DNA of 64,000 nt from Sphingomonas sp. HITSZ_GF (lineage in GTDB: Bacteria; Pseudomonadota; Alphaproteobacteria; Sphingomonadales; Sphingomonadaceae). The translations under genes and the position numbers were made by a program. Positions 32,956 to 43,122 of this stretch are shown piece by piece. The notes beneath the pieces are model-generated. The model ran no database searches and was not told where the DNA came from. It was given only the letters and a program-made list of their open reading frames with translations. Position 1 is the stretch's first letter; each line of letters starts with the position of its first letter. The stretch covers positions 591,829 through 655,828 of the forward strand of contig NZ_JARQXA010000002.1 of the NCBI RefSeq assembly GCF_029543155.1, written 5' to 3'.

Positions 32956-33504
32956 ATGGACGAAGCTTCGGCACAGGAGGGGATCGGCACGCGCCGCCGG
33001 GCCACGCGCACGATCCTGGCAGTCGATGACAGCCGGACCAATCTGCACGTCCTCGCGCACCGTCTCGGCCAGCTCGGCTATCTCGTCGTGCTTGCCGATC
33101 GCGGTGCCCAGGCGCTCGAGCTGATCTCGGCGCGCGGCTTCGACATGGTGCTGCTCGATTGCGTGATGCCCGAAGTCTCGGGGCTGCACGTGCTCCAGGA
33201 AATCCGCGGATCGCGCGACACCGCCGACCTGCCGGTGATCATGGTCACCAGCCAGGATCATCCCGAAGGCGCGGTCGAGGCGCTGCAGGCCGGCGCAGAC
33301 GACTATCTCTCGCGCCCCTATGCCTTCGAAGTGCTTGCCGCCCGGATCGAGCGGACGCTCGCCCGCGCGCAGCGGATGGAGGAGCTCAAGCGCTCGAACC
33401 TCGCGCTCGATGCCCGCATCGCCGCCCGCGCGATCGAGCTGGGCGAAGTGCGCAGCGAGCTTGCCGCCGCCCGCGCCGAGCTGGAGCGCCGCCAGCGGGC
33501 TTGA
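32956..33504 (+). CDS. Response regulator, receiver domain with coiled-coil tail
   Basis: 182 residues. A receiver domain covers about residues 18-140: ILAVDDSRTN acidic pocket, phosphoacceptor D68 in LLDCVMPE, T/S at VMVTSQDH and K-replaced segment DDYLSRPYAFE (the usual lysine before P appears as R). The C-terminal 40 residues form a charged helix (LALDARIAARAIELGEVRSE) with no DNA-binding or enzymatic domain. Possible roles are chemotaxis or a partner of a diguanylate cyclase or phosphatase. No sensor kinase is nearby. Confidence 0.85.
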   Translation: MDEASAQEGIGTRRRATRTILAVDDSRTNLHVLAHRLGQLGYLVVLADRGAQALELISARGFDMVLLDCVMPEVSGLHVLQEIRGSRDTADLPVIMVTSQDHPEGAVEALQAGADDYLSRPYAFEVLAARIERTLARAQRMEELKRSNLALDARIAARAIELGEVRSELAAARAELERRQRA

Positions 33505-33529
33505 GGGCTCAGGGCGTATCTCCCCAATT

Positions 33530-33613
33530 CCGTCATCCCGGCGAAAGCCGGGATCTCGTGCGGTTCCTTTCCCGCGCCTTCTCCTGAGATCCCGGCTTTC
33601 GCCGGGATGACGG
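33530..33613. repeat. Dispersed inverted repeat, GGCGAAAGCC family, copy 2
   Basis: Perfect 28-bp arms (33530-33557 and 33586-33613) with a 28-nt loop. The core TCATCCCGGCGAAAGCCGGG resembles the repeats at 12852 and 38915. It lies between the convergent response-regulator and zntB genes. The rest of 33505-33723 shows nothing else. Confidence 0.9.
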
Positions 33614-33723
33614 CTGTGGAGAGGCGCGATGGCCTTCGCGTGGGCCACTCTCTTATTCGTGGGGCGCGCCGAGCCGTTGTGCGAGTGCGGCTTTCGAACG
33701 ACGTGCTCGAACATTGATACGCC

Positions 33724-34677
33724 CTAGCCTTCGAACCAGTGCCGCCACAGGAAATAGCCGGCGATCGCCACTGCCGTGACGACGCACACCGCCACCACCC
33801 CGGCAAAGGCCCAAGGCTCGTGCGCATAGGGTATGCCGGCGACGTTCATGCCGAGCAGCCCGGTGAGGAAGGTCAGCGGCAGGAACACCATCGCCACCAC
33901 CGCGATCGTCAGCGAGCGCTGGTCGATCAGTTCCGAACGGAGATCGGTCAGCGTCTCGTGCGTCAGCGCGGCGCGCTCGCGGATGCTCTCCAGCTCCTCG
34001 GCCATGCGCGCGGCGCGGTCGGCGGCGGCGGTCAGGTGCAGCCGGTCGTCGTCGGCCAGCCATTCCACCGGCAGCCCGGCGAGCTTCTCCAGCGCGGCGC
34101 GCTGCGGATAGAGGAAGCGGCGCAGGCCGATCGCCTTGACCCGCGTCGCATTGACCATCCGGCGCAGGTCGAAGGCACGGTGCTTCGAGATCTGCTCCTC
34201 GCAATCGTCGAGCGAATCGCCGAGCTCGGCGACCATCGGGTCGAGCTCCTCGGTGATCGCCTGGGCGATCGCCGCGATCAGGTCGCCGGGATCGAGCACC
34301 TTGCCGTCCTCGACCAGCTTGCGCACCGGCTGGATCGCGTTGAGCGGCTTGCGCGTCACCGAGAAGACGCAGCCGCCATGCGCGTACATCCGGATCGAGG
34401 CGAGCGGATCGGAGCTGTCGAGCGTCTCGGACGACATGCCGCGCAGGTTCACCAGCGCCGCCGGCCCGAACATGTCGCAGCGCGGGCGCGTCTCGGTCGC
34501 GGTCAGCGCGTCGATCACCGGCTGGTCGAGCCTGGCCTCGCCGCTCAGCCAGACCTGGGCGCGCTCGTCATTGGTGGTCAGGTGGATCCAGCTGAGGCCG
34601 GCGTCCTTGCCCAGCGCTTCCTTGAGGATCGGCTGGTCGACCTTCCCGTCATGAACGATATACGCAAAGCCGCTCAT
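33724..34677 (-). CDS. zntB: CorA/ZntB-family metal ion transporter
   Basis: 317 residues from the ATG overlapping the cysG stop as ATGA. The long N-terminal cytoplasmic domain is followed by two C-terminal membrane helices. The signature GMN lies at the end of the first (FLTGLLGMNVAGIP), and the second is WAFAGVVAVCVVTAVAIAGY. The N-terminus (FAYIVHDGKVDQP) and overall length favour ZntB over CorA, suggesting zinc transport. Last gene of the argH-lptM-lysA-cysG-zntB operon. Confidence 0.86.
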   Translation of the reverse strand: MSGFAYIVHDGKVDQPILKEALGKDAGLSWIHLTTNDERAQVWLSGEARLDQPVIDALTATETRPRCDMFGPAALVNLRGMSSETLDSSDPLASIRMYAHGGCVFSVTRKPLNAIQPVRKLVEDGKVLDPGDLIAAIAQAITEELDPMVAELGDSLDDCEEQISKHRAFDLRRMVNATRVKAIGLRRFLYPQRAALEKLAGLPVEWLADDDRLHLTAAADRAARMAEELESIRERAALTHETLTDLRSELIDQRSLTIAVVAMVFLPLTFLTGLLGMNVAGIPYAHEPWAFAGVVAVCVVTAVAIAGYFLWRHWFEG

Positions 34678-35405
34678 TCGGCGATCTCCAGCCACACGGA
34701 AAGCCCCGGCCCCGGCGCCTCGGGCGGCGCGGCACAGGCGATGCGCGGGGCATCGGCCCGGGCGCGGTTCAGGATCGCGGTCGGCACCGCGGGAAGGTGA
34801 TATACCCGCTCGGCCTGCGCAAGCGCGCGTGCCTGGCGCAGCGTCAGGTCGTCGGGATCGGCGGAGATCAGCGTGAAGCGCTCGAGCCGCGCCGCCTGCG
34901 GATCGCGCAGCCGCGCCACCACGTCGCTGCCCAGCCCTTCGGCCAGCGCGGCGCCGATCGCGCGGCGGCGCTCGGCGATGTCGGGGAAGCGCGTGCGCAG
35001 CTCGGGCCGTGCCGCATGCAGCGCGCGCGCAGTCTCGCCCAGATCGGCGGGCAGCTCGGCCTCGAGCTTCTGGCGGATCGCCGCCGCGAGCCCGGCCGAG
35101 ACGCCGCCGGTGCCCACCGCCACCAGCACGGGATCGCGCTCGACGATCGCCGGCAGGGTGAAGTCGCACAGGTCGGCGCGGTCGACGGTGTTCACGAGCA
35201 CACCGCGAGAACGCAGCCGGGCGACAATGGGTTCGGGGTCGTCGCTCGCGACGATGGCGAGCGACGCCTGGGCGTCCTCGCCGACGATCGCCGCACCCGC
35301 GCGGACCAGCAGCCGGTGCTTGGCTTCCGCCGCCTCGCCGCTGCCGATCAGGATCACCGGCCGCCCTGCCAGCTTCACGAAGATCGGCAGGGCGGTCAGC
35401 TTCAT
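34674..35405 (-). CDS. cysG: Precorrin-2 dehydrogenase / sirohydrochlorin ferrochelatase (CysG N-terminal type)
   Basis: 243 residues. LPIFVKLAGRPVILIGSGEA is the NAD-binding motif of Met8/CysG-N; LVNTVDRADLCDFTLPAIVE and GTGGVSAGLAAAIRQKLEAE are also diagnostic. The enzyme makes siroheme from precorrin-2. After residue 175 the tail (FTLISADPDDLTLRQARALA, then AILNRARADAPRI) resembles the start of an SUMT methyltransferase domain but lacks its GAGPGDP loop. The operon position after lysA, with a 1-bp gap, suggests cotranscription. Confidence 0.85.
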   Translation of the reverse strand: MKLTALPIFVKLAGRPVILIGSGEAAEAKHRLLVRAGAAIVGEDAQASLAIVASDDPEPIVARLRSRGVLVNTVDRADLCDFTLPAIVERDPVLVAVGTGGVSAGLAAAIRQKLEAELPADLGETARALHAARPELRTRFPDIAERRRAIGAALAEGLGSDVVARLRDPQAARLERFTLISADPDDLTLRQARALAQAERVYHLPAVPTAILNRARADAPRIACAAPPEAPGPGLSVWLEIAE

Positions 35406-35406
35406 C

Positions 35407-36666
35407 CTACTTCAGCCAGTCCGGGATCTGCTCTTCGCCCATGATCGTCTCGGCGGTGATCCGCCCGGCGACGGTCTCGAAGCGATCGCCCGAGACGAGC
35501 ACCTCGGGCACCAGCGCGCGGCTGTTATAGGTGCTGGCCATGGTCGCGCCGTACGCGCCGGCGCTGTGCAGCACCGCCAGGTCGCCGCTCTTCAGCGCGT
35601 CGATCTCGCGGTTCTTGAGGAACACGTCGCTGCTCTCGCACACCGGCCCGCAGACATTGGCGACGAAGGTCTCGCCGGTCGGCGTCACCGAGGAGAAGCC
35701 GTGATAGGCATCGTACAGCGCCACGCGCTGCAGGTCGTTCATCGCCGCATCGACCACCACCCAGGGATTGGTCACGCCCGGCTTCACCCACAGCACTTCG
35801 GTGAGCAGCACCCCGGCATTGGCCGAGATGTGGCGGCCGGGCTCGAACATCAGCTCGACGTCCCAGTCGCGGGTCAGCCGCGCGACCATATCGCCGAACG
35901 CCTGCGGCGTCGGCGGCACGTCGCCGGGCTTGTAGGCCACGCCCAGCCCGCCGCCCAGATCGACATGGGTGATCCTGTGGCCGGCGGCGCGCAGGTCGGC
36001 AACCAGCTTGCCGACGCGCACGAACGCGGCTTCGAGCGGCTCGAGGCTCAGCAGCTGGCTGCCGATATGCACCGCGACGCCGCGCAGGTTGATCCCTTCC
36101 AGCTTCGCCAGCCGGTCGAAGATCGCCGGGGCCTGGTCGATCGGCAGGCCGAACTTGTTCTCGGCCTTGCCGGTCGAGATCTTCTCGTGCGTGCCGGCAT
36201 CGACGTCGGGGTTCACGCGCAGCGCCGCGGGGGCGACCATGCCCTTGGAGGCCGCGATCTCGGCGAGGACGACGCCTTCTTCCTCGAGCTCGAGGTTGAA
36301 CTGGCCGATCCCGGCATCGAGCGCCTGGCGCAATTCCTTGCGCGTCTTGCCGACGCCGGAGAACACCACGTCCTTGGCCGGGATGCCCGCGGCCAGCGCG
36401 CGCGACAGCTCGCCGCCCGAGACGACGTCGGCGCCATAGCCTTCATTGGCGAGCAGGCGGAGCACCGCCAGGTTCGGATTGGCCTTCACCGCGAAGGCGA
36501 CATGGTGGCGCCCGACCGGCTTCAGCGCGTCGCGAAAGGCGCGGGCGGATTCGCGAAAGGCTTCGGTCGAATAGACATAGACCGGGGTACCGACCTGCTC
36601 GGCAATGCGCGCGAGCGGAACATTCTCGGCGTGCAGCTGGCCGCCGATGACTTCGAAATGGGACAC
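35407..36666 (-). CDS. lysA: Diaminopimelate decarboxylase LysA
   Basis: 419 residues. The PLP lysine lies in FAVKANPNLAVLRLLANEG; the glycine loop HVDLGGGLGVAYKPGD, EPGRHISANAGVLLTEV and the CGPVCESSDVF cysteine motif of the second subunit are all present. The enzyme removes CO2 from meso-diaminopimelate to give lysine. It follows lptM in the order argH-lptM-lysA, common in alphaproteobacteria. Confidence 0.97.
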   Translation of the reverse strand: MSHFEVIGGQLHAENVPLARIAEQVGTPVYVYSTEAFRESARAFRDALKPVGRHHVAFAVKANPNLAVLRLLANEGYGADVVSGGELSRALAAGIPAKDVVFSGVGKTRKELRQALDAGIGQFNLELEEEGVVLAEIAASKGMVAPAALRVNPDVDAGTHEKISTGKAENKFGLPIDQAPAIFDRLAKLEGINLRGVAVHIGSQLLSLEPLEAAFVRVGKLVADLRAAGHRITHVDLGGGLGVAYKPGDVPPTPQAFGDMVARLTRDWDVELMFEPGRHISANAGVLLTEVLWVKPGVTNPWVVVDAAMNDLQRVALYDAYHGFSSVTPTGETFVANVCGPVCESSDVFLKNREIDALKSGDLAVLHSAGAYGATMASTYNSRALVPEVLVSGDRFETVAGRITAETIMGEEQIPDWLK

Positions 36667-36684
36667 TGGGAAACTTCCTGTGGA

Positions 36685-36933
36685 TTAGCGCGGCGGCAAA
36701 TCGAAATTGTCGCTTCGCCGCTGGCTCGTGCTTTCGATGAGGTCGTCGCTACGTGCCGGGCGCGTCTGGACGGGGGGCTTGAGCAGGTCACCGGGCGACG
36801 GCGTCGCTTTCGCACCCTCGGGCGCTACCGGCAGCGATGCCGTCGCCGCAGGTTTGAGCTCCGCGCGGTTGCCGCACGCCGCCAGGGCAAGTGCTCCGAA
36901 GAGCGCCGTCGTCAGCACCACCACTCGCTTCAT
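36685..36933 (-). CDS. lptM: Small lipoprotein, LptM-like
   Basis: 82 residues. A lipoprotein signal ([19 protein letters not shown], cysteine at about residue 20) is followed by a proline-rich hydrophilic tail. Position between argH and lysA is where alphaproteobacteria carry the LptM (YifL) lipoprotein that helps the LPS translocon LptD mature. The usual C-G-x-K-G-P-L start is only partly kept (CGNRAELKP). ATGA overlap with argH. Confidence 0.7.
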   Translation of the reverse strand: MKRVVVLTTALFGALALAACGNRAELKPAATASLPVAPEGAKATPSPGDLLKPPVQTRPARSDDLIESTSQRRSDNFDLPPR

Positions 36934-38309
36934 CGCTCTTCCTCCTCGCGGCCCTTGCGTGCCGCCGCGATCGCCTCGCGCACCCGCTTGGGAGACGTCC
37001 CCCCGAAGCTGGTGCGGCTCGATACCGAAGCATCGACGCTGAGAACGTCATATACGCGTTCATCGATCCGCGAGTCGATTTCCTTAAGTTGCGCGATCGA
37101 TAGCTGATCGAGCCGGATGCCGCCCGCCTCGGCGGCGGCAACGGCGCGTCCGGTGATGTGGTGCGCCTCGCGGAACGGGATGCCGCCCTCGCGCACCAGC
37201 CAGTCGGCCAGATCGGTCGCCGTCGAGAAGCCGGCCTCGGCGGCGGCGCGCATGCGCTCGAGCCGGAAGGTCGCGCTCTCGACCATCCCGGTCATCGCCG
37301 CGATGCTGAGCCCGAGCAGGTCGTGCGCCTCGAACACCGGCGGCTTGTCGTCCTGCATGTCCTTCGAATAGGCGAGCGGCAGGCCCTTCATCGTGATCAT
37401 CAGCGAGACGAGTGCGCCGGTGATGCGGCCCGAATGGCCGCGCACCAGCTCGGCCGCGTCGGGATTGCGCTTCTGCGGCATGATCGAGCTGCCGGTCGAC
37501 CATTGGTCGCTCAGCGACACGAAGCCGAAGGGCTGGCTCGCCCAGATCACGAACTCCTCGGCCAGTCGGCTGAGGTGCAGCGCGGCCTGCGACGCGGCGG
37601 TGAGATATTCGATCGCGAAGTCGCGGTCGGAAACCGAATCAAGCGAGTTGCGCGTCGGGCCGTCGAAGCCGAGCGCCTTGGCGGTGGCCTCGCGGTCGAG
37701 GTTGAAGCCGGTGCCGGCGAGCGCCGCCGAACCGAGCGGGCAGAGGTTGAGCCGCGCCCGGGCATCCTGCAGCCGGCTGCGATCGCGCGCGAACATCTCG
37801 AAATAGGCCATCAGGTGATGGCCCAAAGTCACCGGCTGCGCGACCTGGAGATGGGTGAAGCCCGGCATCACGCTGTCGGCATGTTCCTCGGCGCGGGCGA
37901 GCAGCGCGTCCTGGAGCGCGCCCAGCGCCGCCTCGGCCTGGTCGATCGCGTCGCGCACCCACAGGCGGAAGTCGGTCGCCACCTGGTCGTTGCGCGAGCG
38001 CGCGGTGTGCAGCCGGCCCGCCACGGGTCCGATCTTCTGCGTCAGCCGCGCCTCGGCGAACATGTGGATGTCCTCGAGCGCGAGATCGTCGCGCACGCCC
38101 TCGGCCTCGAACTCGGCCGCCACTTGGTCGAGCCCGGCATGGATCGCCGCCGCATCCTCCGCGCCGATGATGCCCTGCTTGCCCAGCATTGTCACATGCG
38201 CCTGGCTGCCGCGCAGGTCCTGGCGCCACATACGCTTGTCGAAGGGAATCGAGGCGTTTATCTCGCGCATCACCGCGGACGGGCCTTCGGCGAAGCGCCC
38301 GCCCCACAT
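36930..38309 (-). CDS. argH: Argininosuccinate lyase ArgH
   Basis: 459 residues from the ATG giving [20 protein letters not shown]. The superfamily signature [12 protein letters not shown] and the segments [16 protein letters not shown] and [20 protein letters not shown] are conserved. It cleaves argininosuccinate to arginine and fumarate. The start codon lies in CATG at 38307-38310, which also contains the start of the divergent thioredoxin gene, so its promoter must lie within that gene. Confidence 0.96.
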   Translation of the reverse strand: MWGGRFAEGPSAVMREINASIPFDKRMWRQDLRGSQAHVTMLGKQGIIGAEDAAAIHAGLDQVAAEFEAEGVRDDLALEDIHMFAEARLTQKIGPVAGRLHTARSRNDQVATDFRLWVRDAIDQAEAALGALQDALLARAEEHADSVMPGFTHLQVAQPVTLGHHLMAYFEMFARDRSRLQDARARLNLCPLGSAALAGTGFNLDREATAKALGFDGPTRNSLDSVSDRDFAIEYLTAASQAALHLSRLAEEFVIWASQPFGFVSLSDQWSTGSSIMPQKRNPDAAELVRGHSGRITGALVSLMITMKGLPLAYSKDMQDDKPPVFEAHDLLGLSIAAMTGMVESATFRLERMRAAAEAGFSTATDLADWLVREGGIPFREAHHITGRAVAAAEAGGIRLDQLSIAQLKEIDSRIDERVYDVLSVDASVSSRTSFGGTSPKRVREAIAAARKGREEEER

Positions 38310-38901
38310 GGCATTGGAGCTGTCCTTGCGCTCGGCGATCTCGATTCTCCTTCTGGCCACGCTGGCAATCGCGGGGTGCGATAAGCGCTCCGGGGCCGGA
38401 AGCCAAGCAAACGAAACTATCCCGGCGGCTAATGCCGCCGCACCGGATGCCGCGGCTGCGGACAAGGGCAAGCTCGATCGCAGCCACAAGGGGGAGGCGG
38501 CGCCGGACATCGCCTTCTTCGCGCCCGACGGAAAGAAGACCAGCCTCGCTGCCTTCAAGGGCAAGCCAGTGCTGCTCAACCTGTGGGCGACCTGGTGCGC
38601 GCCCTGCAAGGCCGAGATGCCCACGCTCGACACGCTTGCCGGCCAGAAGGGCGACACGCTGAAGGTCGTCGCGCTCAGCCAGGACAGTGCGAAGGCGCGT
38701 CCGGAATTCGATAGCTACACCGCCGGCTTCCGGCATCTGAAGTTCTGGCTCGATCCCGATACCGCCTTCAGCCTGACCCTGAACGTCAACCTGCCGACCA
38801 CCATCCTCTATGATTCGGCCGGCAAGGAAGTCTGGCGCGTCTCGGGCGACATGGACTGGACCGGCGCCAAGGCCGCGGCGCTGCTGGCCGAGGCGCGATA
38901 G
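38308..38901 (+). CDS. TlpA-like thioredoxin-fold lipoprotein
   Basis: 197 residues from the ATG. A TTG at 38326, with GGAG 6 bp before it, gives a more typical lipoprotein leader ([17 protein letters not shown]). The lipobox LAIAGC, an Ala-rich linker and a thioredoxin domain with the redox motif [13 protein letters not shown] (CAPC) identify a periplasmic disulfide reductase of the TlpA/ResA type. The cis-proline region is [12 protein letters not shown]. It may serve cytochrome c maturation. Divergent from argH with overlapping starts. Confidence 0.87.
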   Translation: MALELSLRSAISILLLATLAIAGCDKRSGAGSQANETIPAANAAAPDAAAADKGKLDRSHKGEAAPDIAFFAPDGKKTSLAAFKGKPVLLNLWATWCAPCKAEMPTLDTLAGQKGDTLKVVALSQDSAKARPEFDSYTAGFRHLKFWLDPDTAFSLTLNVNLPTTILYDSAGKEVWRVSGDMDWTGAKAAALLAEAR

Positions 38902-38914
38902 CATCCCATCCATT

Positions 38915-39008
38915 CGTCATCCCCGCGAAGGCGGGGATCCATTGGCGCCGCATTCGGTGGGTCTCTCAGCCTCAGCCGGAATGGATCCCCGCATGCGCGG
39001 GGATGACG
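38915..39008. repeat. Dispersed inverted repeat, CATCCCCGCG type
   Basis: Left arm 38915-38943 and right arm 38980-39008 pair with few mismatches (GTCATCCCCGCG core, then GGATCCATT). It is related to the repeats at 12852 and 33530 but the centre is changed. Confidence 0.85.
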
Positions 39009-39089
39009 GGCTTGCTCGGCAGCCTTGCAATGTAGGATTTCGCCTGCTCGGCCTGCGCGCCTGCCCAGAGGCCGGCCGCTCCTTGGCGC

Positions 39090-39210
39090 TGTAGGAAAGA
39101 TAGGACCTCGCACGCGCAAGGATCTTGCGGGATGCGGCGCGTTCCGGGAATTGCGTGAACTCAGGCGCGACGAAGACCCGCTCTTGGCATGTACTTCGTG
39201 TCCTTTGGCG
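39090..39210. repeat. Dispersed repeat element, copy 1 of 2
   Basis: It starts TGTAGGAAAGATAGGACC and ends TTGGCATGTACTTCGTGTCC followed by TTTGG. The copy at 54210-54290 has nearly the same two ends and a shorter, diverged middle. No coding sense. Confidence 0.6.
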
Positions 39211-39274
39211 AGTGGGTCTTGCGCGCATTGTAGGGGGCTTGTGCGCCGCGTCATTCTCGGGAACACTCCGGGAA

Positions 39275-40003
<729 letters not shown>

Positions 40004-40007
40004 CGAC

Positions 40008-40391
40008 ATGCCGTTCGAACCGATCAACCCGCCCCAGTTCCCCACCCCGATCGCGCCCTATTCGGCCGGCGCCAGGGCGGGCAACACCGTCTATGTCTCG
40101 GGCGTGCTGGCGCTGGGCGAGGGTGGCGCGGTGCTCCATGTCGGCGATGCCGCCGGCCAGACGCGCCATATCCTCGAAGTGATCAAGACCACGCTCGAGG
40201 CGGCGGGCGCTCGCCTCGAGGACGTGGCGATGAACCACATCTTCCTCAAGGATTTCGCCGACTATCCGGTCTTCAACCAGGTCTATGCCGAGTATTTCCC
40301 CGGCGCCAAGCCGGCGCGCTATTGCATCAAGGTCGATCTGGTGAAGCCCGATTGCCTCGTCGAGATCGCCTCCGTGGCGCATATCGGCTGA
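40008..40391 (+). CDS. rutC: RutC, RidA-family aminoacrylate deaminase
   Basis: 127 residues, one RidA (YjgF) domain: PIAPYSAGARAGNTVYVSGV, EDVAMNHIFLKDFADYPVFN, and the terminal KPDCLVEIASVAHIG with the conserved glutamate. RutC speeds hydrolysis of aminoacrylate from the uracil pathway. It lies 4 bp after rutB. Confidence 0.93.
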   Translation: MPFEPINPPQFPTPIAPYSAGARAGNTVYVSGVLALGEGGAVLHVGDAAGQTRHILEVIKTTLEAAGARLEDVAMNHIFLKDFADYPVFNQVYAEYFPGAKPARYCIKVDLVKPDCLVEIASVAHIG

Positions 40392-41185
40392 TGGCGGAGG
40401 CGGGGGGGCTCTATTACGAGGTCCACGGCCCGGCGAACGCGCCGGCGCTGGTGCTGTCCTCGGGGCTGGGCGGCTCGGCGAGCTACTGGACGCCCAATGT
40501 CGCGGCGCTGGCGAAGCAGCACCGCGTCATCCTGTACGATCATCGCGGCACCGGCCGCTCGGGCCCGCTGCCCGAAGGGCGCGTCACCGTCGAGGATTTC
40601 GCCGACGATATCGTCCAGCTGCTCGATGCGCTGGGGATCGCCCGCGCCAGCGTGATCGGCCATGCCGCGGGCGGCGTCGCCGGGCTCGCGCTCGCGCTGA
40701 AGGCGCCCGACCGGATCGACCGGCTGATCGTGATCAACGGCTGGGCCGAGCTCGATCCGCACTTCGCCCGCTGCTTCGACGTGCGGCTCACGCTGCTGCG
40801 CCATGGCGGGCCGCGCGCCTATCTCCGCGCCCAGCCGATCTTCCTCTATCCGGCCAACTGGATCTCCGATCACAGCGCCGCGCTCGATGCCGAGCTCGAG
40901 CAGCAGCTCGCCCATTTCCCCGATGCGGACACGCTGTCGCGGCGGATCGCGGCGCTGCGCAGCTTCGACATCGCCGGCGATCTCGGCGCGATCGCCACGC
41001 CCACGCTGCTGGTGGTGGCGGAGGACGACATGCTGGTGCCGCCGCACTGCGCGCGCCAGCTCGCCGCCGGCCTGCCGCGTGCGCAGCTCGGGCCGCTCGG
41101 CTCGGGCGGCCATGCCTGCAACGTCACACGTCCCGATCTCTTCAACCGTCTCGTGCTCGCCTGGCTCGGCCAGGGCGACGAATAG
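40391..41185 (+). CDS. rutD: RutD, alpha/beta hydrolase of pyrimidine degradation
   Basis: 264 residues. The fold is clear (GLYYEVHGPANAPALVLSSG, DHRGTGRSG, VVAEDDMLVPPHC, GSGGHACNVTRPD). The nucleophile elbow reads GHAAGG, with alanine where catalytic hydrolases have serine. From memory this also holds for E. coli RutD, so loss of the serine looks like a family trait. TGATG overlap with rutC. Confidence 0.9.
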   Translation: MAEAGGLYYEVHGPANAPALVLSSGLGGSASYWTPNVAALAKQHRVILYDHRGTGRSGPLPEGRVTVEDFADDIVQLLDALGIARASVIGHAAGGVAGLALALKAPDRIDRLIVINGWAELDPHFARCFDVRLTLLRHGGPRAYLRAQPIFLYPANWISDHSAALDAELEQQLAHFPDADTLSRRIAALRSFDIAGDLGAIATPTLLVVAEDDMLVPPHCARQLAAGLPRAQLGPLGSGGHACNVTRPDLFNRLVLAWLGQGDE

Positions 41186-41197
41186 GGAGCAACCCCC

Positions 41198-42262
<1,065 letters not shown>

Positions 42263-42318
42263 GTGGGCCGCTTGCCGGGCTTTGAGCGTTTAAGAGCTTC
42301 CCCTGACGGAGGTTGCGC

Positions 42319-42876
42319 ATGAAGAAACTCCTGTCCCTTGCCGCCATGGCCACGCTGCTGGCCGCGCCGATCGCCGAGGCGCAGAATCACGGCCCCGGCC
42401 ATGGCCAGCGTCCGCCGCAGGGCGGTGGCGGCCCCAAGCCCGGTGGCCCCGGCAAGCCCGGTGGTCCCGGTGCCGGCCCGTCGCAGCCCGGCCGGCCGGG
42501 TAGCGGCCCTTCGCAGCCTGGGCGTCCGGGCACCGGCCCCTCGCAACCGGGTCGCCCCGGCACGCGTCCGCCTGCGCCCCGCCCGCCGGTTGCACGCCCG
42601 CCGCATCGCCCCGGCGTCGGCCGTCCGCCGAACTTCCGTCCGATCCATCGCCCGCCCTTCCGCTATCCGCCCGGCTATGGCTATCGCCGCTGGTCGATCG
42701 GCGGGCTGCTGCCGCTGCTCTTCCTGTCGAACAGCTATTACTACAACGACTGGTATGGCCTCGGCCTCGGCGCGCCGCCCTACGGCTATCGCTGGGTGCG
42801 CTACGGACCCGATCTGCTGCTGGTCAACCTGCGCACGCGCCGCGTCGTCGACGTGATCTACGGCGCCTTCTACTGA
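42319..42876 (+). CDS. RcnB-family secreted protein with Pro/Gly repeats
   Basis: 185 residues. A GGAGG site lies 6 bp before the ATG. The signal peptide (MKKLLSLAAMATLLAAPIAE, then AQ) precedes a low-complexity region with three GPSQPGRPG units. The C-terminal domain ends YGYRWVRYGPDLLLVNLRTR then RVVDVIYGAFY, as in RcnB periplasmic proteins, first described in nickel/cobalt homeostasis. A metal role here is only inferred. Stand-alone gene. Confidence 0.75.
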   Translation: MKKLLSLAAMATLLAAPIAEAQNHGPGHGQRPPQGGGGPKPGGPGKPGGPGAGPSQPGRPGSGPSQPGRPGTGPSQPGRPGTRPPAPRPPVARPPHRPGVGRPPNFRPIHRPPFRYPPGYGYRRWSIGGLLPLLFLSNSYYYNDWYGLGLGAPPYGYRWVRYGPDLLLVNLRTRRVVDVIYGAFY

Positions 42877-42882
42877 GCAAAG

Positions 42883-42910
42883 GGGCGCGGTCCGGAAACG
42901 GGCCGCGCCC
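42883..42910 (+). terminator. Hairpin terminator after the rcnB-like gene
   Basis: GGGCGCGG (42883-42890) pairs with CCGCGCCC (42903-42910), followed by TTCCTTC. A weak U-tract makes intrinsic termination likely but not certain. The rest of 42911-43122 is less GC-rich and shows no gene. Confidence 0.6.
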
Positions 42911-43122
42911 TTCCTTCGGGCGGCGGTTGCGTTTCCCCCGAGGGATTGGTTCGGTTGGCTGGAGGCTCTCTGAGGAGAGCATGATTGTTGGCTGTAGCTT
43001 CGCGATGGGCGAGTTGCTCAGAGCGAGCTGAAATTGGCAATATGCTGCACGAGGCAGGAATTCCTCTCGGATAGGATTTACCCTTAGGACTCGCCTAACT
43101 TGTCCTTGACCCTCCCGTTGAC

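Larger units (their letters stand above)
38902..39274. other. 373-bp intergenic region, tlpA-like gene to rutB
   Basis: It holds the inverted repeat 38915-39008, the motif AATGTAGGATTTCGCCTGC (39029-39047) and a repeat segment at 39090-39210 shared with 54210-54290. No gene is supported. The rutB promoter must lie in the last part, but I see no clear consensus or RutR-type palindrome. Confidence 0.65.
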
